A stretch of 64,000 nt of DNA. It comes from Antilocapra americana (Eukaryota; Chordata; Mammalia; Artiodactyla; Antilocapridae). A program made the translations under genes and the position numbers. Location of the stretch: contig ML661796.1 of NCBI GenBank assembly GCA_007570785.1, forward strand, positions 1,482,284-1,546,283, read 5' to 3'. A model generated the notes under the pieces. It did no database searches and was not told where the DNA came from. It saw only the letters and a program-made list of their open reading frames with translations. This document shows positions 23,167 to 33,632 of the stretch, piece by piece (positions within the stretch are counted from its first letter, which is position 1; the number at the start of each line of letters is the position of its first letter).

Positions 23167-23640
23167 CTGTTGAGGCCCCATGGTTTAGTGGAAAGAGCAA
23201 AGACCATAGATGTTAAGAGTCAGACCCACCTAAGCTGGATCTAGCCCTGCAGACTAATAGACTGGGTAACCTTAGGCAATTTACACCTCTCTTAACTTCA
23301 GTTTCTTCTTTTTTTAAAAAATATTTTATTTACTTACTTGGCTGCATGGGGTCTTAGATTCAGCACGTGGGATCTTTGTTGTGGCATGAAGAATCTTTTA
23401 ATGGTGGCATGTGGGTTCTAGTTCCCTGACCAGGGATCAAATCTACCACCCCTGCATTGGGAGCATGGATTCTTAGCCACTGGACCACCAAGGAAGTTTA
23501 AAACTTCAGTTTCTTAATCTATAAAGTAGAATCATGAGATTTACTTTGTGAGGTAGTTGGGAAAGTTCAATGAAATATTGTATGTGAAGTATATAGAACC
23601 ATGCTTAGCACCGAGCAGTACACCAAAAATAGCTTATCCT
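23167..23640 (+). mobile_element. MIR SINE, split by a CHR SINE
   Basis: 'ccatggtttagtggaaagagc', 'gtaaccttaggcaatttacacctctcttaacttcagtttctt', then after the CHR insert 'aatctataaagtagaatcatg', 'tgtgaggtagttgggaaa'. Removing the insert restores a full-length MIR. Confidence 0.85.
23308..23501 (-). mobile_element. CHR-type tRNA-Glu SINE
   Basis: Antisense CHR: 'tatttacttacttggctgca', 'ctagttccctgaccagggatc', 'ttagccactggaccaccaagg'. Perfect 14-bp duplication aacttcagtttctt at 23294-23307 and 23502-23515, so its insertion into MIR is precisely dated relative to MIR. Confidence 0.95.
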
Positions 23641-24215
23641 CCAGGTAATGTTCTACTCCCCTTCCACTGAAGGAATCTCTCATATCTAATTCATAGCCTC
23701 CCCTTCCTTGGCTCTTCCAAACCCCAAGAGAATATACTTAATTTCTGCCACTTGCACTCTGTCAACCACTTGGCTGGAAGCAAACCTTTGCAGCTTCTAC
23801 TGTCCCTGGTTTGATGTTCCCTGCCTAATCATGTGACTAGATACATCCAACTGCAATGCAAAAATGTGTTGAACTTACATGACCTCTTTTGTGATAATAA
23901 GCCTAAAGTGCTCTGTAGATATAATGCGCTATGGCAGGGAGGTAACCTTCTTTTAAGGTTCTCTTCTCAAATATACACAGGGTAATGTTGCATAGTCTAG
24001 TTCCATTCTGGTGAATCCCACTGCAAATTAACATACTTTGAGAGGCCCCAAAATAAGGAAACACATTTCAAACTTTGTTAAATGCTACAATTCTCAAACT
24101 GGTTTCACAATATGCCTAGGAACTTCCTCAAGAACCTATGTTTTATCCAGAGCATTCTTTGGAAAATGCTGATTTATAGGAATAATATGTCTTTGTTGAT
24201 GGAGCTTTCTGATAC
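23641..24215. other. Unassigned non-coding DNA
   Basis: About 570 bp without a recognised repeat except possible MER5-like text near 24090-24175 ('aattctcaaactggtttcacaa', 'ggaaaatgctgatttat'). No frame of note. Confidence 0.4.
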
Positions 24216-24610
24216 TTCAGTTCAGCTCAGTTGCTCAGACATGTCCAACGCTTTGTGACCCCATGGACTGCAGCACGCCAGGCTTCCCTCTCCATCGCCA
24301 ACTCTGGGCGCTTACTCAAAGTCATGTCCATTGAGTCAGTGATGCCATCCAACCATCTCATCCTCTGTTGTCCCCTTCTCCCCCAACCTTCAATCTTTCC
24401 CAGCATCAGGGTCTTTTCCAATGAGTCAGTTTTTCGTATCAGGTGGCCAAAGTATTGGAATTTCAGCTTCACCATCAGTCATTCCAATAAATATTCAGGA
24501 CTGATTTCCTTTAGGATGGACTGGTTGGATGTCCTTGCTGTCCAAGGGACTCTCAAGGGTTTTCTCCAACACCATGATCAAAAGCATCAATTCTTCCGTG
24601 CTCAGCTTTC
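24216..24610 (-). mobile_element. BovB LINE, tandem copy 1 (left)
   Basis: Antisense BovB 3' end: tail 'ttcagttcagctcagttgctc', then 'gtgatgccatccaaccatct', 'aggtggccaaagtattgg', ending at 'gtgctcagctttc'. Directly abuts the tail of copy 2. The plus frame at 24231-24734 is an antisense shadow spanning both copies. Confidence 0.92.
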
Positions 24611-25384
24611 AGTTCAGTTCAGTCAGTCAGTTGTGTCCGACTCTTTACAACCCTATGAACTGCAGCACGCCAGGCCTCCCTGTCCATCACCAACTCCTGG
24701 AGCCTACCCAAACTCACGTCCATTGAGTCGGTGATGCCATCCAGCCATCTCATCCTCTGTCATCCCCTTCTCCTCCTGCCCTCAATCTTTCCCAGTGTCA
24801 GGGTCTTTTCAAATGAGTCAGCTCTTTGTATGAGGTGGCCAAAGTATTGGAGCTTCATTTTCAGCATCAGTCCTTCCAATGAATACCCAGGTCTGATCTC
24901 CTTTAGCATGGACTGGTTGGATCTCCTTGCAGTCCAAGGGACTCTCAAGAGTCTTCTCCAACACCACAGTTCAAAATAATGAATTCTTTGTTGCTCAGTT
25001 TTCTTTATAGTCCAACTCTCACATCCATACATGACCACTTGAAAACCCATAGTCTTGACTAGAGAGACCTTTGTTGGCAAAGTAATGTCTCTGGTTTTGA
25101 ATATGCTGTCTAGGTTGGTCATAACTTTCCTTCCAAGGAGGAAGTGTCTTTTCATTTCATGGCTGCAATCACCATTTGCAGTGATTTTGGAGCCCCCCAA
25201 AATAAAGTCAGCCACTGTTTCCACCGTTTCCCCATCTATTGCCAAGAAGTGATGGAATGTGATGCCATGATCTTAGTTTTCTGAATGTTGAGCTTTAAGC
25301 CAACTGTTTCACTCCCCTCTTTCACTTTCATCAAGAGGCTCTTTAGTTCTTTGCTTTCTTCCATAATGGTGGTGTCATCTGCAT
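24611..25384 (-). mobile_element. BovB LINE, tandem copy 2 (right)
   Basis: Begins with its own 3' tail 'agttcagttcagtcagtcag' and extends further into the coding region than copy 1, to 'ggtgtcatctgcat', the reverse complement of the RT catalytic YADD region. The minus frame 24760-25245 encodes the BovB C-terminal stretch (motifs GDCSHEMKRHFLLGRK, YGCESWTIKKTEQ, LWCWRRLLRVPWTARRSNQS). Confidence 0.93.
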
Positions 25385-26030
25385 GAGGGAAAATAACTCA
25401 TGTAAGTACTTTCAGAGAGTGCAGAGTGGTCACCTTGGCCCTATCCTCCCCACATCACACTTTAGTAACAAGCACCAGCTCCTGGTCTCGTCCAGGGTCA
25501 AATTCCCAAACTTGTCTTGGATTCTGCTTTCCTGCTCTTGATCTCTACAGCCTCACTGCTCAGATATATACCTTTGATGATGATCTTAGATTTCGTTCTC
25601 AATTTAGATTGGCACTCAGCCCTTGAACTAGTTCTGCATCTGGCTATTAAAGCTAATGAGTCCTTGCGATCCATCCAGTCCCAGTTCTCCAGAAAGGGAA
25701 CCAGACACGTCGGCAGGTCATCCTAAAGGCATTACAGTAAAAGGCACACTAAGTTTATTCTGTGACAGGAGGTCTGGCTCCAGAGTCCAAACTCTTAATC
25801 CCTATGTTGAATCTGCCTGTCTTAATGAAGTAGTAGCAAATATATGTTACCCTTCCTGTAGATCCTACACTAAAGCTGAGGCCATTAGACAAAACTGGTG
25901 GAACAGATCATTAGTATATAAGGCATTATGTGATCAGGTATAATACCACGTGGAATAGAACTCTAGAAATTTGTATAGAGAGAAAAGTAGACTCCATCAA
26001 AAATAAACCATAAAACAAAAAAGCTAAACT
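25385..26030. other. Unassigned non-coding DNA
   Basis: About 650 bp. Overlapping plus frames at 25426-25943 (66-95 codons) have no recognisable domain, no splice context I can argue for, and lie in different phases. Treated as non-coding. Confidence 0.4.
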
Positions 26031-26042
26031 AACCAGAAGTAG

Positions 26043-26268
26043 GGCTTCCCTGGTGACTCAGTGGTAAATAATCCACCTGCAATTCAGGAGACACAGGAGA
26101 CAGGTTCATTCCCTGGGTCAGGAACATCCCCTGGAGGAGGGCATGGCAACCTACTCCAGTATTCTTGCTGGGAAAATCCCATGGACAGAGGAGCCTGGTG
26201 GGCTACGGTCCATGGGGTTGCAAAGATTTGAACACCACTGAAGTGACTGAGCACGCATGTACATACAC
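26043..26268 (+). mobile_element. Bov-tA SINE, full length
   Basis: Full tRNA-Glu part ('gggcttccctggtgactcag', 'ggttcattccctgggtcagg') and BovB-derived body ending 'aagtgactgagcacgca'. Perfect 14-bp duplication aaccagaagtaggg at 26031-26044 and 26269-26282 (overlapping the first two bases by convention). Confidence 0.96.
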
Positions 26269-26282
26269 AACCAGAAGTAGGG

Positions 26283-26731
26283 ATGAGCTGCTCTTTAAAG
26301 CTGCCAACAACTTGTTACTTTTGCTTTGAGAATTTATTGCTGAGAAAATTATGTTCTCTCCTTTTGGGAAAATCACTCTAATGGACTTTCGGTTTTGTAA
26401 AGCTCTAGCTCAGATTTAGATCTATGATGAATACTTTATGAAAATGAAGAGCTAAACTGCCCTGTAGAAGATGTACATGGTGGACGTAATAGGTGAGCAG
26501 AGTAGCATCTCTGCTGAGATTACAATGATTTCCACTGGAAGCAAGGAAATCTTTCCTTCACTCTTTAGGCCTTGAAAATGAAGGTCAGGAGTGGTCTCTG
26601 GATGGTGCGGACAAGCTTGAAGATTCTCTCCTCATTGGGAGCTAGGCTAGCTAACCCTTTGACATGGCAGTAGATAATGGGAGTAAGGAAAGTGTCAGCC
26701 AAAGCGAGGAGCACTTGTAAACAGAACTAGC
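26283..26731. other. Unassigned non-coding DNA
   Basis: No recognisable repeat or frame. Confidence 0.4.
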
Positions 26732-26742
26732 CTATAAAGCCT

Positions 26743-28215
26743 CAGCTCAGTTAAGCCACTCAGTGTCCAACTCTTTGTGACCCCATGGACTGCAGCATGC
26801 CAGCTTCCCTGTCCATCAGCAACTCCTGGAGCTTGTTCAAAGTCATGTCCATTGAGTTAGTGGTGCCATCCAACCATCTCATCCTCTGTTGTCCCCTTCT
26901 CCTCCTGCTTTCAATCTTTCCCAGCATCAGGGTCTTTTCCAATGAGTCAGTTCTTTGCATCAGGTGGCCAAAGTACTGGAGCTTCATTTTCAACATCAGT
27001 CTTTCCAATGAATATTCAGGACTGATTTCTTTTAGGAAGGATTGGTTGGATCTCCTTGCAGTCCAAGGGGCTCTCAAGAGTCTTCTCCAATACCACGGTT
27101 CAAAAGCATGAATTCTTTGGTGCTCAGTTTTCTTTATAGTCCAACTCTCATATCCATACATGACTACTGGGAAAACAATAGCTTTGATGATAGAGACCTT
27201 TGTTGGCAAAGTAAAGTCTCTGCTTTTTATTATGCTGTCTAGGTTTGTTTAATAGCTTTTCTTCCAAGGAGCAAGTGTCTTTTCATTTCATGGCTGCAGT
27301 CACCATCTGCAGTGATTTTGGAGCCCCCCAAAATAAAGTCTCTCACTGTTTCCATTGTTTTCCCATCTATTTGCCATGAAGTGATAGGACTGGATGCCAT
27401 GATCTTTGTTTTCTGAATGTTGAGCTTTAAGTCAACTTTTTCACTCTCCTCTTTCACTTTCATCAAGAGTCTCTTTAGTTCTTCTTCACTTTCTGCCATA
27501 AGAGTGGTGTCATCTACATATCTGAGGTTATTGATATTTCTCCCGGCAATCTTGATTCCAGCTTGTGCTTCATCCTGCCCCGTATTTCACTTGATGTACT
27601 CTGCATATAATTTAAATAAGCAGGGTGACAATATACAGTTTTGAATTACTCCTTTCCCAATTTGCAACCAGTCTGTTGTTCCATGTCCAGTTCTGTTACT
27701 TTTTGACATGTATCAGATTTCTCAGGAGGCAGGTGAGGTGGTCTGGCATTTCCATCTCTTGAAGAATTTTCCACAGTTTGTTGTTATTCACACAGTCAAA
27801 GGCTTTGGCATAGTCGGTAAAGCAGAAGGATATGCTTTTCTGGAACTCTTTTGCCTTTTCTATGATCCAACAGATGTTGGAAATTTGATCTCTGGTTCCT
27901 CTGCCTTTTCTAAATCCTGGTTGAATATCTGGAAGTTCAGGGTTCACATACTGTTGAAGCCTCAGTTGGAGAATTTTGAGCATTACTTTGCTAGTGTGTG
28001 AGATGAGTACATTTGTGTAGTAGCTTGAACATTCTTTGGTATTTCCTTTCTTTGGGATTGGAATGAAAACTGACGTTTTCCAGTCCTGTGGCCACTGCTG
28101 AGTTTTCCAAATTTGCTGGCATATTGAGTGCAGCACTTTCAGAGTATCATCTTTTAGGATTTGAAATAGCTCAACTGGAATTCCATCACCTCCACTAGCC
28201 TTGTTCATAGTGATG
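26743..28215 (-). mobile_element. BovB LINE, 1.47 kb including most of the RT domain
   Basis: Antisense element from the 3' tail to just upstream of the RT fingers. The minus frame 27696-28253 encodes the RT start (motifs MNKASGGDGIPVELF, FIPIPKKGN, GFRKGRGTRDQ, motif A DYAKAFDCVNN). The catalytic box is YVDD at about 27515-27526. Frames 27239-27499 and 26760-27209 carry the downstream part, so several frameshifts break the protein. Duplication ctataaagcct (26732-26742) and ctgtaaagcct (28216-28226), one mismatch in 11, proves a single insertion. Confidence 0.95.
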
Positions 28216-28281
28216 CTGTAAAGCCTAGGAAACGTAATAATAAATAACAACATTTATGATTTTCTCTACATGGTAGTTCTT

Positions 28282-28638
28282 TGTCTTAGTCAATTTGGGC
28301 TGCTATAACAAACTATCACTAACTGGGTAGTTTATGAACAACAGAAATTGATTTCTCACAGCTCTAGGTACTGAAAGTCCAGGATCAGGGTGCCAACACA
28401 GTTGAAGTTTGGCGAGGGCCCTTTTCTTTGTTCATAGCTGGATGTTCTCACCGTGTCCTCAGTGGTGTAAGGGACTAGGGATTTCTCTGGAGCCTCTTTT
28501 ATGATATCACAAATCCCATTGATAACAGTACCACTCATGACTTGAGTACCTCCCAAAGGCCCCATGTCTAATGCCAGCTTTGAGAGTTAAGACTTCAACA
28601 TACAAGTTTTGGGGGAAATAGACATTTCAGCAATAGCA
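28282..28638 (-). mobile_element. MST-type MaLR solo LTR
   Basis: Antisense LTR: 'tgtcttagtcaatttgggctgctataaca', 'tttctcacagctctaggtac', 'gtcctcagtggtgtaaggga', 'ctcccaaaggcccca', 'ttttgggggaaatagacattt'. TG...CA ends. No internal region remains. Confidence 0.85.
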
Positions 28639-28684
28639 CCTTCTGTTATTCTAAAGCCTTTAGTAACATTTTGTTAAACTCCAT

Positions 28685-28912
28685 GAAAGTGAAAGTGTTA
28701 GTCACTCAGTCATGTTCAACTCTTTGCAACACGATGGACTCTAGCCTGACAAGCTTCTCTATTTGTGGAATTCTCCAGGCAAGAATACTGGGGTGATCTT
28801 GGGGAGTGTAACCATTCTCTTCTCCAGGGGATCTTCCTGACCGAGGGACTGAACCTGGGTTTCCTGCATTGCAGGCAGATTCTCTACTGTCTGAGCTACC
28901 AGTGAAGCCCCA
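28685..28912 (-). mobile_element. Bov-tA SINE
   Basis: Antisense full-length Bov-tA ('gaaagtgaaagtgttagtcactcag' to 'ctgagctaccagtgaagcccc'). Perfect 11-bp duplication ttaaactccat at 28674-28684 and 28913-28923. Confidence 0.96.
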
Positions 28913-29167
28913 TTAAACTCCATAGCAATATTTATTTCTGTTGTCACTTGCTGTGACATGGTTTGGATGAAATAGCAGCAGCTTGGTTGCAGGGAGGCAA
29001 GAGCTGACCAACAGAGAAACCTGAAACAGTAGTCTAAATATTGAGGTGACAAATGACAACCAGAATAGATTTATGAACTGTAGGCATTCTTCAATGACTG
29101 CCAGGAATTCTTGGCATAGGGAACCTAATATAAAGATTAGCTTTTCTGCAAATTAAATGATGGTCAG

Positions 29168-29535
29168 TGCCTAGTCAGGTAAGACTGTGTTATGCTGAAA
29201 CAACAATCCCCAAATTTCAGTGACTGAAAACACCAAAGTCTGATTTCTTGTTCATACCATATATCATATATCCATTGTGGGTTGACTGGCTCTTTTCTCC
29301 TAGTCCTTACTCAGGGTCCAAAGTTGAGGGAGGGTCCATCTTCATGCTTCCATGATTGCAGAGGCATGGAAAGGTTCTGAAAGCTTCTGGTTGTGTGTCA
29401 TTCGTTAAAGTGAATCAGAAGCCATGCCTCACTTGAAAAGGAGGGAGTTATTACAATCCTAACACTCTGCCTGGAAAGCATTGAGTTGGATATATCTGGT
29501 GACAAGCATTAATGGCTGCCATAGAGGACATTTGG
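29168..29535 (-). mobile_element. MLT1-type MaLR LTR
   Basis: Antisense MaLR text: 'cagtgcctagtcaggtaaga', 'tgttatgctgaaacaacaatccccaaatttcagtg', 'ccattgtgggttgactggctc', 'gacaagcattaatggctgcca'. Confidence 0.7.
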
Positions 29536-29649
29536 AGCTCACTCTTACTTGTGTATTTCAGGACTGGGGAATTTGAAGCATTTGGGTTGCTGCTCAGGGT
29601 AGCAAACCAGACTCTGTCATTCACTCATTCTTGCATGTCTGAGTTCAAC

Positions 29650-29800
29650 TCAGGTGCTATTTACTGAGCACCTTCTATGTGCCAGGCACTGTTTAAGTAC
29701 TGGGAAGACATTCTTATACAAACATGGTTACTGTGTTTAAGGAGCTTACATTCTGCTAGGAGGAAGAGAGAAACAGTAAACTTATCTCTCTGAGAAAAGC
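29650..29800 (-). mobile_element. L2 LINE, 3' end
   Basis: 'tatttactgagcaccttctatgtgccaggcactg', 'aaggagcttacattctgctagg': reverse complement of the L2 3' terminus. Confidence 0.8.
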
Positions 29801-30215
29801 ACTCCTTGAAATGATACCCTATCTGAGGATCTTCATACTCTGTTAGATGACCTAGGGGTGGGTGGTTGTAGCCTTCTGATTTTAGTCTAGTATGCTAAAG
29901 CACTTGGAAGATTTTTGTAGTTTCCTTTCTGAGTATAACAGTCAGTGGCCTGGGTCCATTAACTGTTCTCTGAACATCATGATTTCTTGTTCTTATCCCT
30001 CCAGTATTCCACTTTCTCTTAGCTCTTTTAGGGCTTAGCTAGTAGTAGTGTCTATGCTAAGCCCTCTATTGGCTTCTATGAGGCTTTGTATTCTTGCAGA
30101 AATCAGCTTCCCTTGGAGACCTCTGGGATATACAGGGTCACTCTATTGGCTCTATTCAGCTCTAGTCTTATGGGCTCTTAGCGAAGACCCAGGGTTTCCA
30201 ATTCTTTTGTTGTTA
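29801..30215. other. Unassigned non-coding DNA
   Basis: Nothing recognised. Confidence 0.4.
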
Positions 30216-30445
30216 CGTGGAGTTTAGTATAGTGGTTAGAGGCACTAGCTTTGGCCTCAGGCAAACCTGAATTAGGGTCAAGGTTAGGGTTAGGAAAACT
30301 TAGGTTTGAGTAACAGCTCTAGCTTTCCCAACCCTCAGTTTTCCCTCTCTAAAGTGCTGATAATAACAGCATTTACTTCATAGAGTTAATCAATAGTTAT
30401 TAATACATTAGTACTATTTAGAGTACTTATCACAGTACAAAGCAA
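30216..30445 (+). mobile_element. MIR SINE with a small foreign insert
   Basis: 'agtatagtggttagaggcac', 'gcctcaggcaaacctga', then 'gtttgagtaacagctctagc', 'ccctcagttttccctctcta', 'acttcatagagttaatcaa'. Between 'acctga' and 'gtttgag' (about 30270-30302) lie some 30 bp with TTAGGG units that are not MIR. Confidence 0.8.
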
Positions 30446-31603
30446 GTGGCATGTATAGCATAAGCTAGTTGCTATCACTTATTAGCTTAGAGGCAGCTCT
30501 CAACAATTCCACAATTCTATGTAAGCTGTAATAGTGAAGGTGTTATCTAGAGTCATGGATATGTCTGTCTGTCTTCCTGTTTCTTTCAACTCTCTGTGTC
30601 CCTTCTTGCTCTAAGATTCTGTAATTTTCACATATACTTCTAGCTTCAATGTGATCCCATCCAAATAGTTTATATTTCCAATTCCTTTTTTTGGCAAGAA
30701 AAGAAAGAAAATAACATACTACTTTTGTCATTGAAAATGTGCTTATACATATCCCTAAAACAGATGCCAAACAATTGATGCTTAAAAAAAAACACATCAT
30801 TTTAGAGTATGGCTATGACCAGAATACATGAGATGGGGAGATTTCTCCTTCTGTGGCTTCTCTGTCCTGGGATCCAAATGCATGGCCCAGTTGGGTCTTT
30901 GTTGCAAGTTATCAGTGGCTTAATATCTCAACTGAGTGGAGTGCAGTCATATGACAAACCCATCTGCCCTGAACATGTGTGAAAACTAGGAAGAAAACCA
31001 GAGGCCTCTGTTGGGCCAAAACAATGACCACAAAGCTGGACAATGAAGAGTCCCCCATTCTGTAATAGTTTTCTTTTCTTTTCCCCAAGATGTAAGCATG
31101 TTTGTATGTCTTCATTCTATAAGCTTGTAACAAGTTGGAAGAAAATTAGGAAGAGGAAGAAAACTGGTACTACCAGTCACACTAACAGGGAGAGCAGAAA
31201 ATAGTAAGAAAGTACAAGAATATCAAAAGTATAGAACTATGAGACCATTTTGTGGGGGAAAACGTGGCCCTGCTCACTTCAATAGCCTTAAAGACATTGT
31301 TTATAATGTACCTGTGTCAGTACTAAAGTTTCCCTTTGAGAATTGTGATACCAAGTTACCTAGAAAACACTAAAGTATTCTCAGTGTCCCCTCTTCAAGA
31401 AATCAGACAAAAGTATAATATATCTGGGTAGCTTTCCCTGAAAATGGTTAAAATAGGACAATTTTGGTGTTTTGTTCGGTTTTTCTGGCACCCTGAGAAA
31501 TTCTCCAAGGTTCTAGCTGGCTGAAATATGACTTGAGATTTGCTAGCATTTTTGTCAGTCTCACTGTAGATGAACAACTAGATTTATCTAGAAGTATTAT
31601 TTT
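30446..31603. other. Unassigned non-coding DNA
   Basis: About 1.15 kb, AT-rich, no recognised repeat. The minus frames at 30543-30800, 30912-31133 and 31395-31577 have no motif. Confidence 0.4.
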
Positions 31604-31716
31604 TGGAATATTAGGTCCATGATTCAGGATAAATTGGGTGTGGTCAAGCAGGTGATGACAAGAGTGAACATTGACATCTTAGGAATTACTGAACAAAAAT
31701 GGATGATAATGGGCAA
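31604..31716 (+). mobile_element. BovB rearranged copy, segment 1 (sense endonuclease fragment)
   Basis: 'ggaatattaggtccatgatt', 'gtggtcaagcaggtgatgac' and 'ttaggaattactgaacaaa' are BovB endonuclease-domain text in sense orientation, about 113 bp. The same element interval recurs in opposite orientation at 32855-32970. Either a relic of an older copy or part of the same complex insertion. Confidence 0.85.
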
Positions 31717-32484
31717 TTTTTTTTGTAAAGTTGTTCTGTGTATTCTTGCCACCTCTTCTTAATATCTTCTGCTTCTGTTGGGTCCATACCATTTCTGTCC
31801 TTTACTGAGCCCATCTTTGCATGAAATGTTCCCTTGGTATCTCGAGTTTTCTTGAAGAGATCTCTAGTCTTTCCCATACTGTTGTTTTCCTCTATTTCTT
31901 TGCATTGATCACTAAGGAAGGCTTTCTTATCTCTCCTTGCTATTCTTTGGAACTCTGCATTCAGATGGGAATATCTTTCCTTTTTTCCTTTGCTTTTCAC
32001 TTCTCTTCTTTTCACAGCTATTTGTAAGGCCTCCTCAGACAGCCATTTTGCTTTCTTTGCATTTCTTTTCCATGGGGATGGTCTTAATCCCTGTCTCCTG
32101 TACAATGTCATGAACCTCCGTCCATAGTTCACCAGGCACTCTGTCTATCAGATCTAGTCCCTTAAATCTATTTCTCACTTCCACTGTATAATCATAAGGG
32201 ATTTGATTTAGGTCATACCTGAATGGTCTAGTGGCTTTCCCTACTTTCTTCAATTTCAGTCTGAATTTGGCAATAAGGAGTTGATGATCTGAGCCACAGT
32301 CAGCTCCCAGTCTTGTTTTTCCTGACTGTATAGTGCTTCTCCATCTTTGGCTGCAAAGAATATGATCAATCTGATTTTGGTGTTGACCATCTGGTGATGT
32401 CCATGTGTAGAGGCTTTTCTTATGTTGTTGGAAGAGGGTGTTTGCTATGACCAGTGTGTTCTCTTGGCAGAACTCTATTAGCCT

Positions 32485-33294
32485 TTACCCTGCTTCATTC
32501 TGTACTCTAAGGCCAAATTTGCTTGTTACTCCAGGTGTTTCTTGACTTCCTACTTTTGCATTCCAGTCACCAATAATGAAAAGGACATCTTTTTTGGGTG
32601 TTAGTTCTAAAAGGTCTTGTAGGTCTTCACAGAACCATTCCACTTCAGCCTCTTCAGCATTACTGATTGGGGCATAGGCTTGGATTACTGTGATATCGAA
32701 TGGTTTGCCTTGGATACGAACAGAGATCATTCTGTCATTTCTGAGACTGCGTCCGAGTACTGCATTTCGGACTCTTTTGTTGACCATGATGGCTACTCCA
32801 TTTATTCTAAGGGATTCCTGCCCACAGTAGTAGATATAATGGTCATCTGAGTTAAATTCACCCATTCCAGTCCATCTCAGTTCTCTGATTCCTAGAATGT
32901 CGACGTTCACTCTTGCCATCTCCTGTTTGACTACTTTCAATTTGCCTTGATTCATGGACCTAATATTCCAGGTGCCTATGCAATATTGCTCTTTATAGCA
33001 TCGGGCCTTGCTTCTGTCACCAGTCCTACCCACAACTGGGTGTTGTTTTTGCTTTGGCTCCCTCCCTTCATTCTTTCTGGAGTTATTTCTCCACTGATCT
33101 CTAGTAGCGTATCGGGCACCTACCAACCTGGGGAGTTCCTCTTTCAGTATCCTACCATTTTGTCTTTTCATACTGTTCATGGGGTTGTCAAGGCAAGAAT
33201 ACTGAGGTGGTTTGCCATTCCCTTCTCCAGTGGACCACATTCTGTCAGACCACTCTGCCATGACCCATCTGTCTTGGGTGGCCCCACACGGCAT
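32485..33294 (-). pseudogene. BovB APE-type endonuclease domain, open for 269 codons
   Basis: The 5' half of the BovB polyprotein, an apurinic-like endonuclease that nicks target DNA for target-primed reverse transcription. Visible motifs in order: GTWNIRSMNQGK (metal-binding Asn), DILGIRELRW (catalytic Glu region), VIQAYAPISN, and FIIGDWNAKVG (Asp/Asn pair). The frame starts at an upstream ATG within 5' leader text and ends at a single TAA (32485-32487) immediately after QNEAG. The same phase then continues downstream with RLIEFCQEN, TWTSPDGQH and the terminal GADCGSDHQLL His box at about 32270-32300. A one-base frameshift near 32050-32060 shifts to the frame at 31686-32132 (KKAKWLSEEALQIAVKRR). 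Only those two lesions are evident in about 1.6 kb of coding text. The ORF is inside an inverted fragment, so no functional product is expected. Confidence 0.9.
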
Positions 33295-33420
33295 GGCTTA
33301 GTTTCATTGAGTTAGACAAGGCCATGGTCCATGTGATCAGATTGGCTATGATTATGGTTTCAGTGTGTCTGCCCTCTGATGCCCTCTTGCAACACCTACC
33401 GTCTTACTTGGGTTTTTCTT

Positions 33421-33632
33421 ACCTTGGAGGTGGAGTATCTCTTCATGGCTGCTCCATACCTTGGATGAGGGGTATCTCCTCCCAGCCACCCCTCCTGACC
33501 TTGAACATGGAGTAGCTCCTCTTGGCCCTCCTGTGCTGTTACAGCCACTGCTCCTCGGACATGGAGTAGCTCTTCTTGGTCGCCACCCTTGACCTTGGGC
33601 GTGGGGTAGCTCCTCTCGGCTCCTGCCCCTGG
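33421..33632 (-). repeat. Imperfect tandem repeats in the BovB 5' UTR
   Basis: Five degenerate units of about 35-50 bp, each built on 'acctt-gga--tggagtagctcctc-tgg', starting near 33421, 33458, 33499, 33552 and 33590. GC-richer than the surroundings. The BovB 5' UTR is known to be GC-rich and repetitive; a promoter role is my inference. Confidence 0.7.

Larger units (their letters stand above)
31717..33632 (-). mobile_element. BovB rearranged copy, segment 2 (inverted 5' two kilobases)
   Basis: Antisense BovB running from the linker before the RT domain (at 31717, residues matching KKRWQEYTE) back through the endonuclease to the 5' UTR (at 33632). It lies head to head with segment 3, which starts at the same element position (WQEYTEEQYKKDLHD). 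This is the arrangement expected of twin priming. It is the only copy in the window that retains BovB 5' sequences. Confidence 0.92.

Noticed and set aside
24231..24734. 167-codon plus-strand ORF
   Set aside because: Antisense of two tandem BovB 3' ends. The same repeated peptide appears opposite every BovB copy in the window.
27696..28253. 185-codon minus-strand ORF as a host gene
   Set aside because: BovB reverse transcriptase fingers (GGDGIPVELF, GFRKGRGTRDQ).
30272..30296. Telomere or telomere fusion point
   Set aside because: Only two exact TTAGGG units and one near copy within a MIR; far too short for a telomere relic.
31604..32970. Inverted repeat (31604-31716 with 32855-32970) as a hairpin RNA gene
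   Set aside because: It is fully explained by opposite-orientation BovB segments; no promoter or processing signal is visible.
32485..33294. 269-codon minus-strand ORF as a host gene
   Set aside because: It is the BovB endonuclease domain (WNIRSMNQGK, GDWNAKVG motifs) within an inverted LINE segment.
33421..33632. GC-rich tandem units as a CpG-island promoter of a host gene or a CRISPR-like array
   Set aside because: They are the BovB 5' UTR repeats; unit lengths vary and no unique spacers separate identical repeats.
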